A stretch of DNA of 34,589 nt from Arthrobacter sp. Br18. Its GTDB lineage: Bacteria > Actinomycetota > Actinomycetes > Actinomycetales > Micrococcaceae. Under the pieces are notes generated by a model that was given only the letters and a program-made list of their open reading frames with translations, was not told the DNA's origin and did not search any database. The stretch spans positions 97,033-131,621 of the forward strand of contig NZ_KI914868.1 of assembly GCF_000520555.1 (NCBI RefSeq), written 5' to 3'. Shown in pieces: positions 25,501-32,471 of the stretch. Position 1 is the stretch's first letter; every line of letters starts with the position of its first letter. The position numbers and the translations under genes are program-made.

Positions 25501-25919
25501 CCTCCGAGAAGTGGACGGAGACCGGTGAGGAATTCGAGCACTTCACGGATTCGGGTGGGAAGTCCGGCGGCCAGAAGGAGAAGCTCGCGTACACGATCCT
25601 TGCGGCGGCGCTGGCATTCCAGTTCGGCCTGGGTGCCACGCCGAAGACGGGCGGCAAGGCGGCCGGACGCAGCTTCCGGTTTGTGGTGATCGACGAGGCG
25701 TTCGGCCGGGGATCGGATGAATCGGCACGCTACGGCCTTGAGCTCTTCCAGCGGATGAAGCTCCAGCTGCTGATTGTCACACCGTTGCAGAAGATCCACG
25801 TGATCGAGCCCTTCGTATCGCACGTCGGGTTCGTCGCCAACATTAACGGTGACGATTCCCAGCTGCGCAATATGACCATCCAGGAATACCGCAGCGAGCG
25901 GGACCGGCGTGCCGGCTGA
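22527..25919 (+). CDS. jetC: Wadjet type I protein JetC (MukB/SMC-like ATPase)
   Basis: An 1130-residue SMC-type ATPase. ATG 22527 has GAAGGAG 6 nt upstream. The N-terminal head has Walker A GDIGSGKST at 56-64. Two long heptad-rich arms (about 290-480 and 650-800) flank a hinge-like region (about 490-620). The C-terminal head has the signature SGGKSGGQKEKLAYTILAAA near 1010 and Walker B FVVIDEAFGRGSD near 1050-1065. All ATPase motifs are intact. It forms the DNA-loop-extruding dimer of Wadjet. The stop at 25919 overlaps the frame of the likely ancestral GTG start of jetD (25909). Confidence 0.95.
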   Translation: MTAELQDSLFSLEEPADDGGTPPGFRLHRLELLNWGTFHGGVRSFRLDGANSLLTGDIGSGKSTVVDAITTLLLAANRIDYNKAAGAQKKERSLMSYVRGFHKSTRSTGGEYSKPVALRNTGTLTVVLGVFHNAQLDKSISLAITLWATQEAGQPSRFYSLAEREQTIPEDFANFGQDPAKLRKKLRAAGVAVHDSFDPYAAAFKRQFGISGNQAMELFHRTISMKQVENITSFVRTNMLEEDDVEARIGNLIHHFDDLKKAHDAVLRAKDQISLLTPIRDGSALHAQLTREDELARLQRDQLHPWFTHRRLELSLEHQAELAATGVRLREDGAKLATDVTGLRHELSAIQEDIRTNGGGRLAAIDAEAARLTEESRRQRVRFDGYAAAAADLGLQVPEDRVLFDRNRARLAEVEADLHNRSDELQENRTSLTIKRADLSKRLTELDAELTSLRSRPNLLPSAQLELRRRLCGGTGIPENALPYAGELLRVRDGEGSWEGAAERTLHGLALSLLVADEHYAAVSAWVDGNNLRGRLVYRRIGESYSPRQAEPGTLAAKIAIKQGTPFRDFLLDELSSRFDYFCCESLDDFRRYPKALTVSGQLKGARGRHEKDDRSQLTDRRNYVLGWDNHDKIARFLTEQDDVQGQTSSIDAQLGKVNGMLGAVGRQNQQLGTLGSVTDFGDISWQLTARRIEDLRTEKSELESASDVLQQLTAREAGIAAQLGRLEERSGKLRERLGANENAARDIAEAIAECREVLAENLLTDDDAVLAAVARLTAEALGEKPLTYRNTGAVESAVRTGLTSTIDALTRRLATAAASTVRLMAEFRNRYPNETVEIDATLESAGEFTRMLDQLASNDLPRFEAHFKESLNQNTIHEVVAFNAFLDSRRQDIISRINEINVSLAGIEYNSGRHIQLEHQNTTDLDVRQFGIDLRACSEGSLGNEDQYSEKKYLQVERLIERFRGRDGYTTLDERWTAKVTDVRNWFTFSASEKWTETGEEFEHFTDSGGKSGGQKEKLAYTILAAALAFQFGLGATPKTGGKAAGRSFRFVVIDEAFGRGSDESARYGLELFQRMKLQLLIVTPLQKIHVIEPFVSHVGFVANINGDDSQLRNMTIQEYRSERDRRAG

Positions 25920-25960
25920 CATTCCTGCCCGCTGGACCACCCCTCGCGGACCTTCGGGCG

Positions 25961-27190
25961 ATGTCTCTTACCGCCTGGAATCGGGGCAGCCTGCTGCGGG
26001 AACTGCTGGAACCCACGGGAGCATATCCTCGCCGTCGAGCGCTGAAAAAGCCGACCGCCTCCGAACTGCGCGATTCCTACCCCGCCGCGCGGACGTGGGC
26101 TGCCGAACTTTCCGCTTTCGGCGATGCTTTCAATCTGGAGACGGTGGAGATCGGGCGGAACACGATCGGCTCCAACCAGGTGCCCGCAGCGGCAGTCTTT
26201 GCCCGGGTCGACGACGAGATCGCCTTCGCCGGGAAAACCCGGGATTCGGTGCGGGTAGTAAGGCTGGCGGAGTCGTTGTCAACGATCGATGCCGCGCTGC
26301 GCAGCTGGGCAGTCAGACGTCCACTCGAGCTGCTGAAGCTCGGCGATGATGCGCTGACTGCGGCGCGAGTTGCCCTATGGCTGACCGGGAACCCTGCTCC
26401 GGGGATCTTTGTCCGGCAGTTGAGCATGCCCGGTGTCCATACCAAGTTCGTCGAGAAGCACCGGCAGACCATCGACGACATGGCGGCCGTGTTGCAGGCT
26501 GTCTTGCGGGCAGGGATACCGGCGGCCGAAGTCCCCGCAGAGGAAAGCTCCCTGCCTGACGCCGGCCTGTCCCCTGAGCCGGCATCGTTAGGTGAGGCAG
26601 TGCTTGGCTCTTTCTCGGCACGTACTCCGGCAGCACGCTTCGCCCGGCGTCACGGCTTCGTCCATCCGCCCGAACTGGTTCGCTTCCGGATGCTCGACGA
26701 AAGGATGCCCACTCTGGGCAGCGCTCGCGACCTGACAATGACAGCGGAAGCCTTCAGCACTTTGAGGCTGCCCGTCAGCACGGTCATCGTGACCGAGAAC
26801 CTGGTGAACTTCCTGGCCCTCCCGGACCGTCCCGACGCGCTGGCGCTCTTTGGTGCGGGCTATGGATTTTCAGCGCTGCGGAACGCCGCCTGGCTGCAGG
26901 AATGCAGGGTCCTCTACTGGGGAGACCTGGATACCCATGGCTTCCGGATCCTGGATCAACTGCGTGCAGTGCACCCGCACGTGTCCAGTGTGCTGATGGA
27001 TGAGGCGACGCTCCACGCGCATCGCGAGGTCTGGGGCAGCGAGCCGACGCCCTCCTCTGCCGAACTTCCGCGGCTCACGTCCGAGGAGGCGTTAATCTAC
27101 CGGGCGTTGCGCGACCACGTGCATGGTCCTGCCGTTCGGCTGGAGCAGGAACTGATCCGTTGGGATTGGGCAATCGAGCGACTCACATGA
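25961..27190 (+). CDS. jetD: Wadjet type I nuclease JetD (DUF3322 + DUF2220 Toprim), 5' end probably frameshifted
   Basis: 409 residues from ATG 25961. The N-terminal DUF3322 region begins with NRGSLLRELLEP. The C-terminal DUF2220 is a topoisomerase VI-like Toprim nuclease with Glu279 (VTEN) and Asp322/Asp324 (GDLDTHGF), all retained; JetD is the subunit that cuts plasmid DNA. No Shine-Dalgarno precedes 25961. The expected opening is present in two frames: GTG 25909, overlapping jetC, reads up to WTTP (25933-25944). ADLRAMSLTAWNRG then continues at 25946 in the frame of ATG 25961, as if the C at 25945 were an extra base. This may be a sequencing error, a real mutation tolerated by a late start, or +1 frameshifting. 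The rest of the protein looks intact. Confidence 0.88.
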   Translation: MSLTAWNRGSLLRELLEPTGAYPRRRALKKPTASELRDSYPAARTWAAELSAFGDAFNLETVEIGRNTIGSNQVPAAAVFARVDDEIAFAGKTRDSVRVVRLAESLSTIDAALRSWAVRRPLELLKLGDDALTAARVALWLTGNPAPGIFVRQLSMPGVHTKFVEKHRQTIDDMAAVLQAVLRAGIPAAEVPAEESSLPDAGLSPEPASLGEAVLGSFSARTPAARFARRHGFVHPPELVRFRMLDERMPTLGSARDLTMTAEAFSTLRLPVSTVIVTENLVNFLALPDRPDALALFGAGYGFSALRNAAWLQECRVLYWGDLDTHGFRILDQLRAVHPHVSSVLMDEATLHAHREVWGSEPTPSSAELPRLTSEEALIYRALRDHVHGPAVRLEQELIRWDWAIERLT

Positions 27191-27341
27191 GTACCCGCAC
27201 CGAGGTCCCGGCAACGAGGTCACCACTGCTCAGATGCCAACCAGAGGCAGGATCTTCGCCAACTCTTCTTCGAGTGGGTACGCCTTCCAAACCTACGGAC
27301 GGACATGTTCCCAGTGGTGCATACCGCGGCGAGAGAGCGGG

Positions 27342-28451
27342 TCAGGTCCAGTAGAGGAGCCGCGCCGCCGGCAGCCGCCGTTCAAGTTCAGCCGTGAACC
27401 AGGCCCGCATCTCGGCCATCGTCTGCTTCGGGTACACATACTTGACGCCGCCGAACTTAGAGCGCTTCTGGCTGCGCGAAGCCTCGTCCATCTCGAGCTT
27501 CGTATTCGGGTACCAGCCCAGCAGCACCTCCTTGCTCGACGGCGTGAAGCGGTGCGTGATGATTTCGGCGGTCAGGTCGAGGTCGGGGATGTCCGCGAGT
27601 GCTGTGGCGACGTCGTCGAGGAGGCTGCCGTACTGCTCGCGCCAGCCCGGCACCGGCATGATCGGGGCGATGGTCAGCCCCACCCGATAACCCGCCAGCG
27701 CCATTGAGCGAAGGGCTGCCAGCCGGGCGGGCATCCGGGCAGTTCCGCCCTCGAAGCGATTGGCCACGTCGGCGGCATTGACCGAGAACCTTACGCGCGT
27801 GCGGCGCTGATGATCCAGCGTCACCAATTCACCGACGTCGTCGAACTTCGTCGTGAACCTCAGCTGTACGTCGTCGCCGAATTCACCGGATCCGACCCGC
27901 GAGATGGCGGCGGCAAGCGACCCCGTAACGTTCTCGATGCCGAGTGGATCCGTGTAGCACGACATCTCGAACGTCGTGCCCTCGTGACCGCGCTCCACAG
28001 TGCCACTCGTGATGGCACCCCTGCCCGCGTGCGTGCGGATTCCGGCAAGAACATCATCGATATTCGCATAGACGCGGGTCACGGGCGGGCCGGCCAGCGA
28101 TCCCGCCAGATAACAGTACTGGCAGTGCGCGGGGCAACCCTTGGCCAGATCGACACGCCAGTCGGCGCTCGGCGGAATCGGCTGCGGCTTGAGAGTGCTC
28201 GGGGGCGCGACGACGACGGCGAGCGTGTTCTTCGCTTTCGCGTACGTTTCCCGCTCACTGGCGCCCTTCAGACCGGTCAGAGCGTTGCCGGGCATCACGC
28301 GGATGTCATCCACTCCCGCGCTCTCGCAGCGCCGGATGATCTCGGCAGTATGCGGTAGATCGGCCGCGGGTCGCGTGATCATCACGTGTTTGGGAACCCA
28401 GAGGCGCGTAGGAGGCGAGACGAGCGTGGACTCCATCATCAGGTCAGTCAT
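27342..28451 (-). CDS. Spore photoproduct lyase family radical SAM protein
   Basis: A 369-residue protein from ATG 28451; the frame is open to 28535, but the family match starts near RLWVPKHVMIT. It has the radical-SAM cluster motif C106-x3-C110-x2-C113 (KGCPAHCQYCYL) and Cys165 (FEMSCYTDPLGIE), at the place of the H-atom-donating Cys of SplB. Family members repair the UV lesion 5-thyminyl-5,6-dihydrothymine using SAM and a [4Fe-4S] cluster. In organisms without endospores the substrate is not established. Upstream, TTATAC lies only about 6 bases before the ATG, so the message may be leaderless. It reads away from jetD, in convergent orientation. Confidence 0.87.
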   Translation of the reverse strand: MTDLMMESTLVSPPTRLWVPKHVMITRPAADLPHTAEIIRRCESAGVDDIRVMPGNALTGLKGASERETYAKAKNTLAVVVAPPSTLKPQPIPPSADWRVDLAKGCPAHCQYCYLAGSLAGPPVTRVYANIDDVLAGIRTHAGRGAITSGTVERGHEGTTFEMSCYTDPLGIENVTGSLAAAISRVGSGEFGDDVQLRFTTKFDDVGELVTLDHQRRTRVRFSVNAADVANRFEGGTARMPARLAALRSMALAGYRVGLTIAPIMPVPGWREQYGSLLDDVATALADIPDLDLTAEIITHRFTPSSKEVLLGWYPNTKLEMDEASRSQKRSKFGGVKYVYPKQTMAEMRAWFTAELERRLPAARLLYWT

Positions 28452-28574
28452 CACTTGGTATAACAGCGGACACGGCGCGGATGTTCCGCTTACATCGCCA
28501 AAAAACGCACTGAGCTCCCTGACGGCGGAGAGCACATTTTGGACCTAAATAGGTTCCGGTCCGAACAACGTGGC

Positions 28575-29570
28575 TCAGTTCTCCTGCTGCAGAACTGAGG
28601 CCAGGAGTGAGGGTTCCACTGATCCCCCGGAGACGACGGCGGCCACCGTGTCGCCGGCAGGAACCAGGTCGTGCAGCCAGGCCGCTGCTGCAACGGCCCC
28701 GGACGGTTCCGCCACCAGACGGCCGGCCAGGGCCAGATGCCGCATCGCCACATGAATCTGCTCCTCTGACACGGTGACGATGTCGTCGACATACCGCTGG
28801 ACGTGCTCCCACGGATGCACGCCCAGGGCAGGAGTACGCAGCCCATCAGCGACTGTTCGGTAGGTCAGCTCCGGTTCCCAGGAGATTCGGCGTCCTTCGC
28901 GGAAGCTTTGGGCCGCGTCGGCCGCGAGCTCAGGCTCGACGCCGATCACCCGTGTCGCCGGGCTCAAAGCCTTCACCGCCGTCGAGATTCCGGAGATCAA
29001 CCCGCCTCCGGAGACGGGAACCAGGACGACGTCGACGTTAGGCAACTGCTCCATCAGCTCGAGGCCGACCGTCCCCTGCCCGGCGATGATGCGCAGGTCG
29101 TCGTACGGGGGTACATGGACGTAGCCGCCCTCGGCAGCCAACTCCGTGGCCCGGATGTCGCGCTGCGCCGAGGGGACGAGTTCCACCTCCGCACCGAGTG
29201 CACGCACGGCGGCGATCTTCGCCGGCGGTGCGACGTCGGGCATCACAATGACGGCGCGCAAGTCCAGCCGATGCGCCAGCCAGGCCACGGCGCGGGCATG
29301 GTTACCCGAGGACTGCGCGACGACGCCGTTCTCGCGGGCCTGGTCGAGCACCTGGGCGATGGTGTTGTAGGCCCCGCGGAGCTTGAAGGCACCGGTGGGC
29401 TGCAGCGATTCGGCCTTGCAGTGCAGCACCTGGTCTGGCCGCTGCGGGTGTGGCAGCGCAATGAGCGGCGTGCGCAGAACCAGGTCCTGGATGCGACCGG
29501 CAGCTGCGGTGATGTCCTCGAGGGTGACCAACTGCGGGCTCTGTCCTGAAACGCCTCGTCGAGTTTCCAT
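28575..29570 (-). CDS. PLP-dependent threonine/serine dehydratase
   Basis: A 331-residue fold-type II PLP enzyme. Lys63 in GAFKLRGAYN forms the PLP Schiff base; SSGNHARAVAW binds the substrate carboxylate and SGGGLISG the PLP phosphate. It lacks the C-terminal ACT domains of biosynthetic IlvA, so it is closer to catabolic TdcB or serine racemase-type dehydratases. It would convert threonine or serine to 2-oxobutyrate or pyruvate plus ammonia. ATG 29570 is preceded by AGGATCGC. It is separated by 123 bases from the spore-photoproduct-lyase gene downstream. Confidence 0.9.
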   Translation of the reverse strand: METRRGVSGQSPQLVTLEDITAAAGRIQDLVLRTPLIALPHPQRPDQVLHCKAESLQPTGAFKLRGAYNTIAQVLDQARENGVVAQSSGNHARAVAWLAHRLDLRAVIVMPDVAPPAKIAAVRALGAEVELVPSAQRDIRATELAAEGGYVHVPPYDDLRIIAGQGTVGLELMEQLPNVDVVLVPVSGGGLISGISTAVKALSPATRVIGVEPELAADAAQSFREGRRISWEPELTYRTVADGLRTPALGVHPWEHVQRYVDDIVTVSEEQIHVAMRHLALAGRLVAEPSGAVAAAAWLHDLVPAGDTVAAVVSGGSVEPSLLASVLQQEN

Positions 29571-29619
29571 ACTGCGATCCTAGGGGACGCATCCTTGGAG
29601 ATTGCGCCTGCCCACTTGA

Positions 29620-29632
29620 TACCAGATTGGTA
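29620..29632. promoter_or_regulatory. Inverted repeat at the RHH-doc promoter (candidate operator)
   Basis: TACCA (29620-29624) and TGGTA (29628-29632) are inverted around GAT, 10 bases before the antitoxin ATG. A TACCAT (29631-29636) directly after could be a -10 element, giving a leaderless message starting near 29643. The location suits autorepression by the RHH antitoxin-toxin complex. Confidence 0.45.
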
Positions 29633-29642
29633 CCATTGCTTC

Positions 29643-29849
29643 ATGGCAATGAACGTACGCATCCCCGAGGAGCTCGATCGGCAGCTGGACGCGATTGCGG
29701 CCGCCTCTCATACCTCAAAAAACGCACTCCTCCTTCAGGGCGCCGCGCTCATCGTCGAGCAGCATGCGCGTCGCAACCTAATAGATGAATCACTCCAATT
29801 TGTGAAGACTCACGACGCTGAATTGTTGAAGCGCCTCGAAGACGCATGA
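29643..29849 (+). CDS. Ribbon-helix-helix antitoxin (partner of Doc)
   Basis: A 68-residue protein. MNVRIPEELDRQLDAIAAAS, followed by TSKNALLLQGAALIVEQHAR, is a CopG/RHH DNA-binding domain, and the short acidic C-terminal helix would cover the toxin. I chose ATG 29643; there is no Shine-Dalgarno, and the -10-like element just upstream suggests leaderless translation. Its stop overlaps the toxin start by 4 bp (ATGA). Confidence 0.85.
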   Translation: MAMNVRIPEELDRQLDAIAAASHTSKNALLLQGAALIVEQHARRNLIDESLQFVKTHDAELLKRLEDA

Positions 29850-30220
29850 CGGCTTACCTCGAACTTGAGGATGCGCTCTACATCATCGACGATTTTGGCT
29901 TTCACATCCGTGACGTTGGCCTGCTTCATTCGGCGCTTGCACGGCCGGCAACCACCGTTGCCGGAAGCGAGGCTTATCCTGACCTTCCAATGAAGGCGGC
30001 GGCATTGCTGGAGTCGGGGACGCGCAATCATGCTCTTATCGACGACAACAAGAGGACAGCATGGGCTCTCATGGTTGTGTTCCTCGGGCTCAACGGCTAC
30101 AGGCACAATTTCCCTGCAGATGCGGCGTTCGACCTCGTGGTGGGTGTCGCAAGCAGCAGAATCGGATTGGGCCAGTCCTCTCATTTGATTAAGAAACACC
30201 TGGTCTCCCGTACGCCGTAG
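29846..30220 (+). CDS. doc: Doc-type (death on curing) Fic-fold toxin
   Basis: A 124-residue Fic/Doc protein. The motif H62-ALI-D66-D-N68-K-R70 (HALIDDNKRTAW) corresponds to Doc HxFx(D/N)xNKR, with the Phe replaced by Leu. The family length and order are typical (IRDVGLLHSALARP near 20-33, MKAAALLESGTRNH near 49-62). Doc phosphorylates EF-Tu and stops translation; the preceding antitoxin neutralises it. It is followed directly by a remnant of an unrelated cytochrome maturation gene, which points to a past insertion or rearrangement. Confidence 0.92.
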   Translation: MTAYLELEDALYIIDDFGFHIRDVGLLHSALARPATTVAGSEAYPDLPMKAAALLESGTRNHALIDDNKRTAWALMVVFLGLNGYRHNFPADAAFDLVVGVASSRIGLGQSSHLIKKHLVSRTP

Positions 30221-30235
30221 TGCTCGTGCGGCGGC

Positions 30236-30346
30236 CGTCCGAGAACCTGCGCTGCCTGGCTCTCAATGGTCGGCTACCTCTGCATCGTGTTCAACTTGAC
30301 GATCGCGAACATCTACTTGTCGGGGCTGCACAGCTATTCCGGGGTT
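30236..30346 (+). pseudogene. C-terminal remnant of a CcsB/ResC-like cytochrome c maturation protein
   Basis: The frame reads RTCAAWLSMVGYLCIVFNLT and continues IANIYLSGLHSYSGV. This is the last transmembrane helix and the near-invariant GLHSYSG tail of CcsB proteins, which deliver haem for cytochrome c assembly. Only about 37 of some 330-370 residues remain. There is no start codon with a Shine-Dalgarno and no other ccs/res gene nearby, and the usual stop after SGL/V is replaced by read-through. It is a scar, not a gene. The following stretch, 30347-30490, holds nothing I recognise. Confidence 0.65.
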
Positions 30347-30490
30347 CAGCGGAGCGCGGGGCGGCGGAACGTGCTCACATGGGTGGGTGTCGGCGTCGGG
30401 CACCCGCCGTTGCTGCTCAAGTTCCTCGAGGCGACCCCACCGGGTCCGATACAGCTGGAGTGCCCGGCGTTGCAGTACCGGGCTCTAACG

Positions 30491-30976
30491 TCACCCTCCC
30501 GTAGAAGCGAACATCCGGCCCTCCGGGTCGAGGCGCGTGAGCAGTTGCGCAGTGATGGAGGACAACTGCTCCACCTGCTCCTGGGAGAGCTGATCGAGGA
30601 CAAGGCCACGCACGTTCTCCACATGACCCGGCGCCGCCTTCACGACCTTGGCCCAGCCCGCTTCGGTGAGCGTGACATTCTTGGCCCGGCGGTCCTCGCT
30701 GCACTCGCTGCGCTCAACCAGCGCCATCTTCTCGAGGCCCGTCAGCACCCGGGACAGCCGGGGCAACGTGGCGTTGGTCAACGACGCTAGCGCCGTGATG
30801 CGCAGAGTGCGCCGCGGCGCCTCGGACAGGGAGGCCAGCACGTAGTACTCGAAATGCGTCAGATCCTCATCCCGGGTCAGCTGCGCGTCAAGAACACCGG
30901 GCAACAGTTCAAGCACGGCCGCCATCCGTAGCCATGCCACCTGCTCGTCCTTGGTCAGCCATCGTGTCTTCGTCAT
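30491..30976 (-). CDS. MarR family transcriptional regulator
   Basis: A 161-residue winged-helix protein. It shows the MarR pattern: N-terminal dimer helix, FEYYVLASLSEAPRRTLRIT, recognition helix NATLPRLSRVLTGLEKMALV, wing ERSECSEDRRAKNVTLTEAG, and a C-terminal dimer helix. ATG 30976 has GAGTGAAGG upstream. It is divergent from the F420-oxidoreductase-like gene at 31068. Two matching palindromes lie between them, so it very likely represses itself and the 31068-32168 genes until a ligand or oxidant releases it. Confidence 0.92.
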   Translation of the reverse strand: MTKTRWLTKDEQVAWLRMAAVLELLPGVLDAQLTRDEDLTHFEYYVLASLSEAPRRTLRITALASLTNATLPRLSRVLTGLEKMALVERSECSEDRRAKNVTLTEAGWAKVVKAAPGHVENVRGLVLDQLSQEQVEQLSSITAQLLTRLDPEGRMFASTGG

Positions 30977-30995
30977 GCCTTCACTCTAAAGAAAT

Positions 30996-31045
30996 ACTTG
31001 TACCTACAACTAACTGGTGCTAGCTTTTTAGTTGTAGATACAAGT
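30996..31045. promoter_or_regulatory. Double MarR-type operator in the divergent promoter
   Basis: Two palindromes, TTGTA-CC-TACAA (30998-31009) and TTGTA-GA-TACAA (31032-31043), have centres 34 bases apart. They lie within a larger inverted repeat whose 18-base arms (30996-31013 and 31028-31045) differ at one position. TTGTAC at 30998 and TAGCTT at 31021 are spaced 17 bases and could be the rightward promoter, placing the transcription start inside the second palindrome. This is a strong candidate for repression by the adjacent MarR protein. Confidence 0.75.
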
Positions 31046-31067
31046 TATCGACTCAAAGGAGCACCTC

Positions 31068-31643
31068 ATGACTTCGCTGACCATCTTCGGCAAGGGCAAC
31101 ATGGGCAGCGCAATCGCCGGCGTCATCACAGCAGGCGGCGCGTCCGTCGAGCACATCGACAACTCGAGCACCGGCCCCGCCCTCACTGGCGACGTCGTCG
31201 TCCTCGCGGTCCCCTACCCCGCGCTCAAGGACATCACCGCCCAGTACGGTGACCAGTTGGCCGGCAAGATCGTCGTCGACATCACCAACCCGCTGAACTT
31301 CGACACGTTCGACTCCCTGGTGGTTCCTGCTGACAGCTGCGCCGCCACCGAGCTCGCAGCCGCACTCCCCAACTCCACGGCGCTCAAGGCCTTCAACACC
31401 AACTTCGCCGCGACCCTCGCATCACAGAGCGTCGGCTCCAACCAGACCACCGTGCTGATCGCCGGGAACGACGCCGCGGCCAAGGACACTCTTGCCGCAG
31501 CTGTGAAGACCGGCGGCGCGGACGCCGTCGACGCCGGGTCGCTGGACCGTGCCCGTGAGCTTGAGGCGCTCGGCTTCCTGCAGCTGACCCTCGCCGCCAG
31601 TGAGAAGATCCAGTGGACCAGTCGATTCGCACTCGTTCGCTAA
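31068..31643 (+). CDS. NADPH-dependent F420 reductase-like (COG2085) oxidoreductase
   Basis: A 191-residue Rossmann protein. GKGNMGSAIAG (8-18) is the dinucleotide site; DVVVLAVPYPALKDI and VVDITNPLNF match the F420_oxidored family (NADP oxidoreductase coenzyme F420-dependent, COG2085). ATG 31068 has an AAAGGAG Shine-Dalgarno. Many members of this short family do not use F420 and their substrate is unknown. It heads a unit with the DoxX gene and is divergent from marR, which suggests an oxidant or quinone/electrophile response. Confidence 0.85.
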   Translation: MTSLTIFGKGNMGSAIAGVITAGGASVEHIDNSSTGPALTGDVVVLAVPYPALKDITAQYGDQLAGKIVVDITNPLNFDTFDSLVVPADSCAATELAAALPNSTALKAFNTNFAATLASQSVGSNQTTVLIAGNDAAAKDTLAAAVKTGGADAVDAGSLDRARELEALGFLQLTLAASEKIQWTSRFALVR

Positions 31644-31712
31644 CCAACTGACCACGACGCCGGTGCCACCACACCTGGGCACCGGCGCTACGTTTCCCGC
31701 GCCTCCTGGCGC

Positions 31713-32168
31713 TTGCCGCCATCTGCACGACAGCACCTTAGAGACCCACTCACCACCTCCGCCCGCGCCATTCTCCGCGTCGTCGTCGGCTTCGTCTTCG
31801 CCGCGCACGGCTGGCAGAAGTACAACGAGTGGACCATCACCGGCACCGCTGCCGCCTTCGGTGAGATGGGAGTTCCCCTGCCCGACGTCGCTGCTCCGGT
31901 CATCGCCACGCTCGAGCTGGTGGGCGGCGTCACACTGATCCTCGGCTTCCTGACCCGCCCGGTCGCCGCGCTGCTGGCCCTTGACATGCTCGGGGCCCTG
32001 GTTCTGGTGCACCTCCCTGCAGGCGTCTTCGTCGCGAACGGTGGGTACGAGCTGGTCCTGCTGCTCGGCGCTGCGGCACTGACCCTCGCCCTCGTTGGTC
32101 CGGGACGCGCCTCTGTCGACCACGCACTGTTCGGCCGCAGGAACTCCAGGATGAGCGTGCTCGCGTAG
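31713..32168 (+). CDS. DoxX family membrane protein
   Basis: The longest reading is 151 residues from TTG 31713. Homology begins at LTTSARAILRVVVGFVFAAH, where a CTC stands in the place an ATG would be expected, so the true start is uncertain and no Shine-Dalgarno is clear. There are four transmembrane segments (about 20-36, 60-80, 85-105, 115-135) and the family motif FAAHGWQKY. DoxX-like proteins of this size are often induced with MarR-controlled redox genes and take part in oxidative or thiol stress. It lies 69 bases after the F420-type oxidoreductase. A strong hairpin follows it. Confidence 0.82.
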   Translation: MPPSARQHLRDPLTTSARAILRVVVGFVFAAHGWQKYNEWTITGTAAAFGEMGVPLPDVAAPVIATLELVGGVTLILGFLTRPVAALLALDMLGALVLVHLPAGVFVANGGYELVLLLGAAALTLALVGPGRASVDHALFGRRNSRMSVLA

Positions 32169-32186
32169 CTTCGATAGATCGCGAAA

Positions 32187-32216
32187 GGGGAGGGAACCCG
32201 CGTAAGTTCCCTCCCC
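32187..32216. terminator. Bidirectional terminator hairpin between doxX and yoeB
   Basis: GGGGAGGGAAC (32187-32197) and GTTCCCTCCCC (32206-32216) form a perfect 11-bp stem with an 8-base loop. The hairpin sits exactly between the convergent ends of the doxX-like gene (32168) and yoeB (32217). No clear T-run is present, but the stem and position are convincing. Confidence 0.8.
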
Positions 32217-32471
32217 TCAGTAGTGGTGCCTGGCCGCGATAATCACGATCTGTTCGTCTTCGACCGCGTATACGAGTCGGTGTTCCTCGGTGATGCGACG
32301 TGACCAGTAGCCGGCCAACTGGTGCTTGAGTGCCTCCGGCTTGCCAATTCCTTCGAAGGGCGTCCGGAGGCACTCGTTGATGAGGACATTGATCCGCTTC
32401 ACCAGTGCTTTGTCGTTCTTGATCCAGTACTGGTAGTCATTCCAGCCGTTCGGCGTGAACGTCGTGTTCAT
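32217..32471 (-). CDS. yoeB: YoeB/Txe ribosome-dependent mRNA interferase toxin
   Basis: An 84-residue toxin of standard length. The three catalytic residues fall at the same numbers as in E. coli YoeB: Glu46 (GKPEAL), Arg65 (EEHRLVY) and His83 (ARHHY), with the terminal Tyr84. WSRRITEEHRLVYAV is the family hallmark. It cleaves mRNA in the ribosomal A site. Its ATG overlaps the yefM stop by 4 bp, so toxin and antitoxin are coupled. Confidence 0.95.
   Translation of the reverse strand: MNTTFTPNGWNDYQYWIKNDKALVKRINVLINECLRTPFEGIGKPEALKHQLAGYWSRRITEEHRLVYAVEDEQIVIIAARHHY

Noticed and set aside
27233-27292. Minus-strand peptide ending EEELAKILPLVGI, possible end of a lost gene
   Set aside because: Only about 20 residues after an in-frame stop; too short to assign, although it may be a relic in the jetD downstream spacer.
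27187-27354. Small frame after jetD beginning with an ATGA overlap (55 residues)
   Set aside because: No recognisable domain, no Shine-Dalgarno and it runs into the 3' end of the convergent spore-photoproduct-lyase-like gene; the overlap alone is weak evidence.
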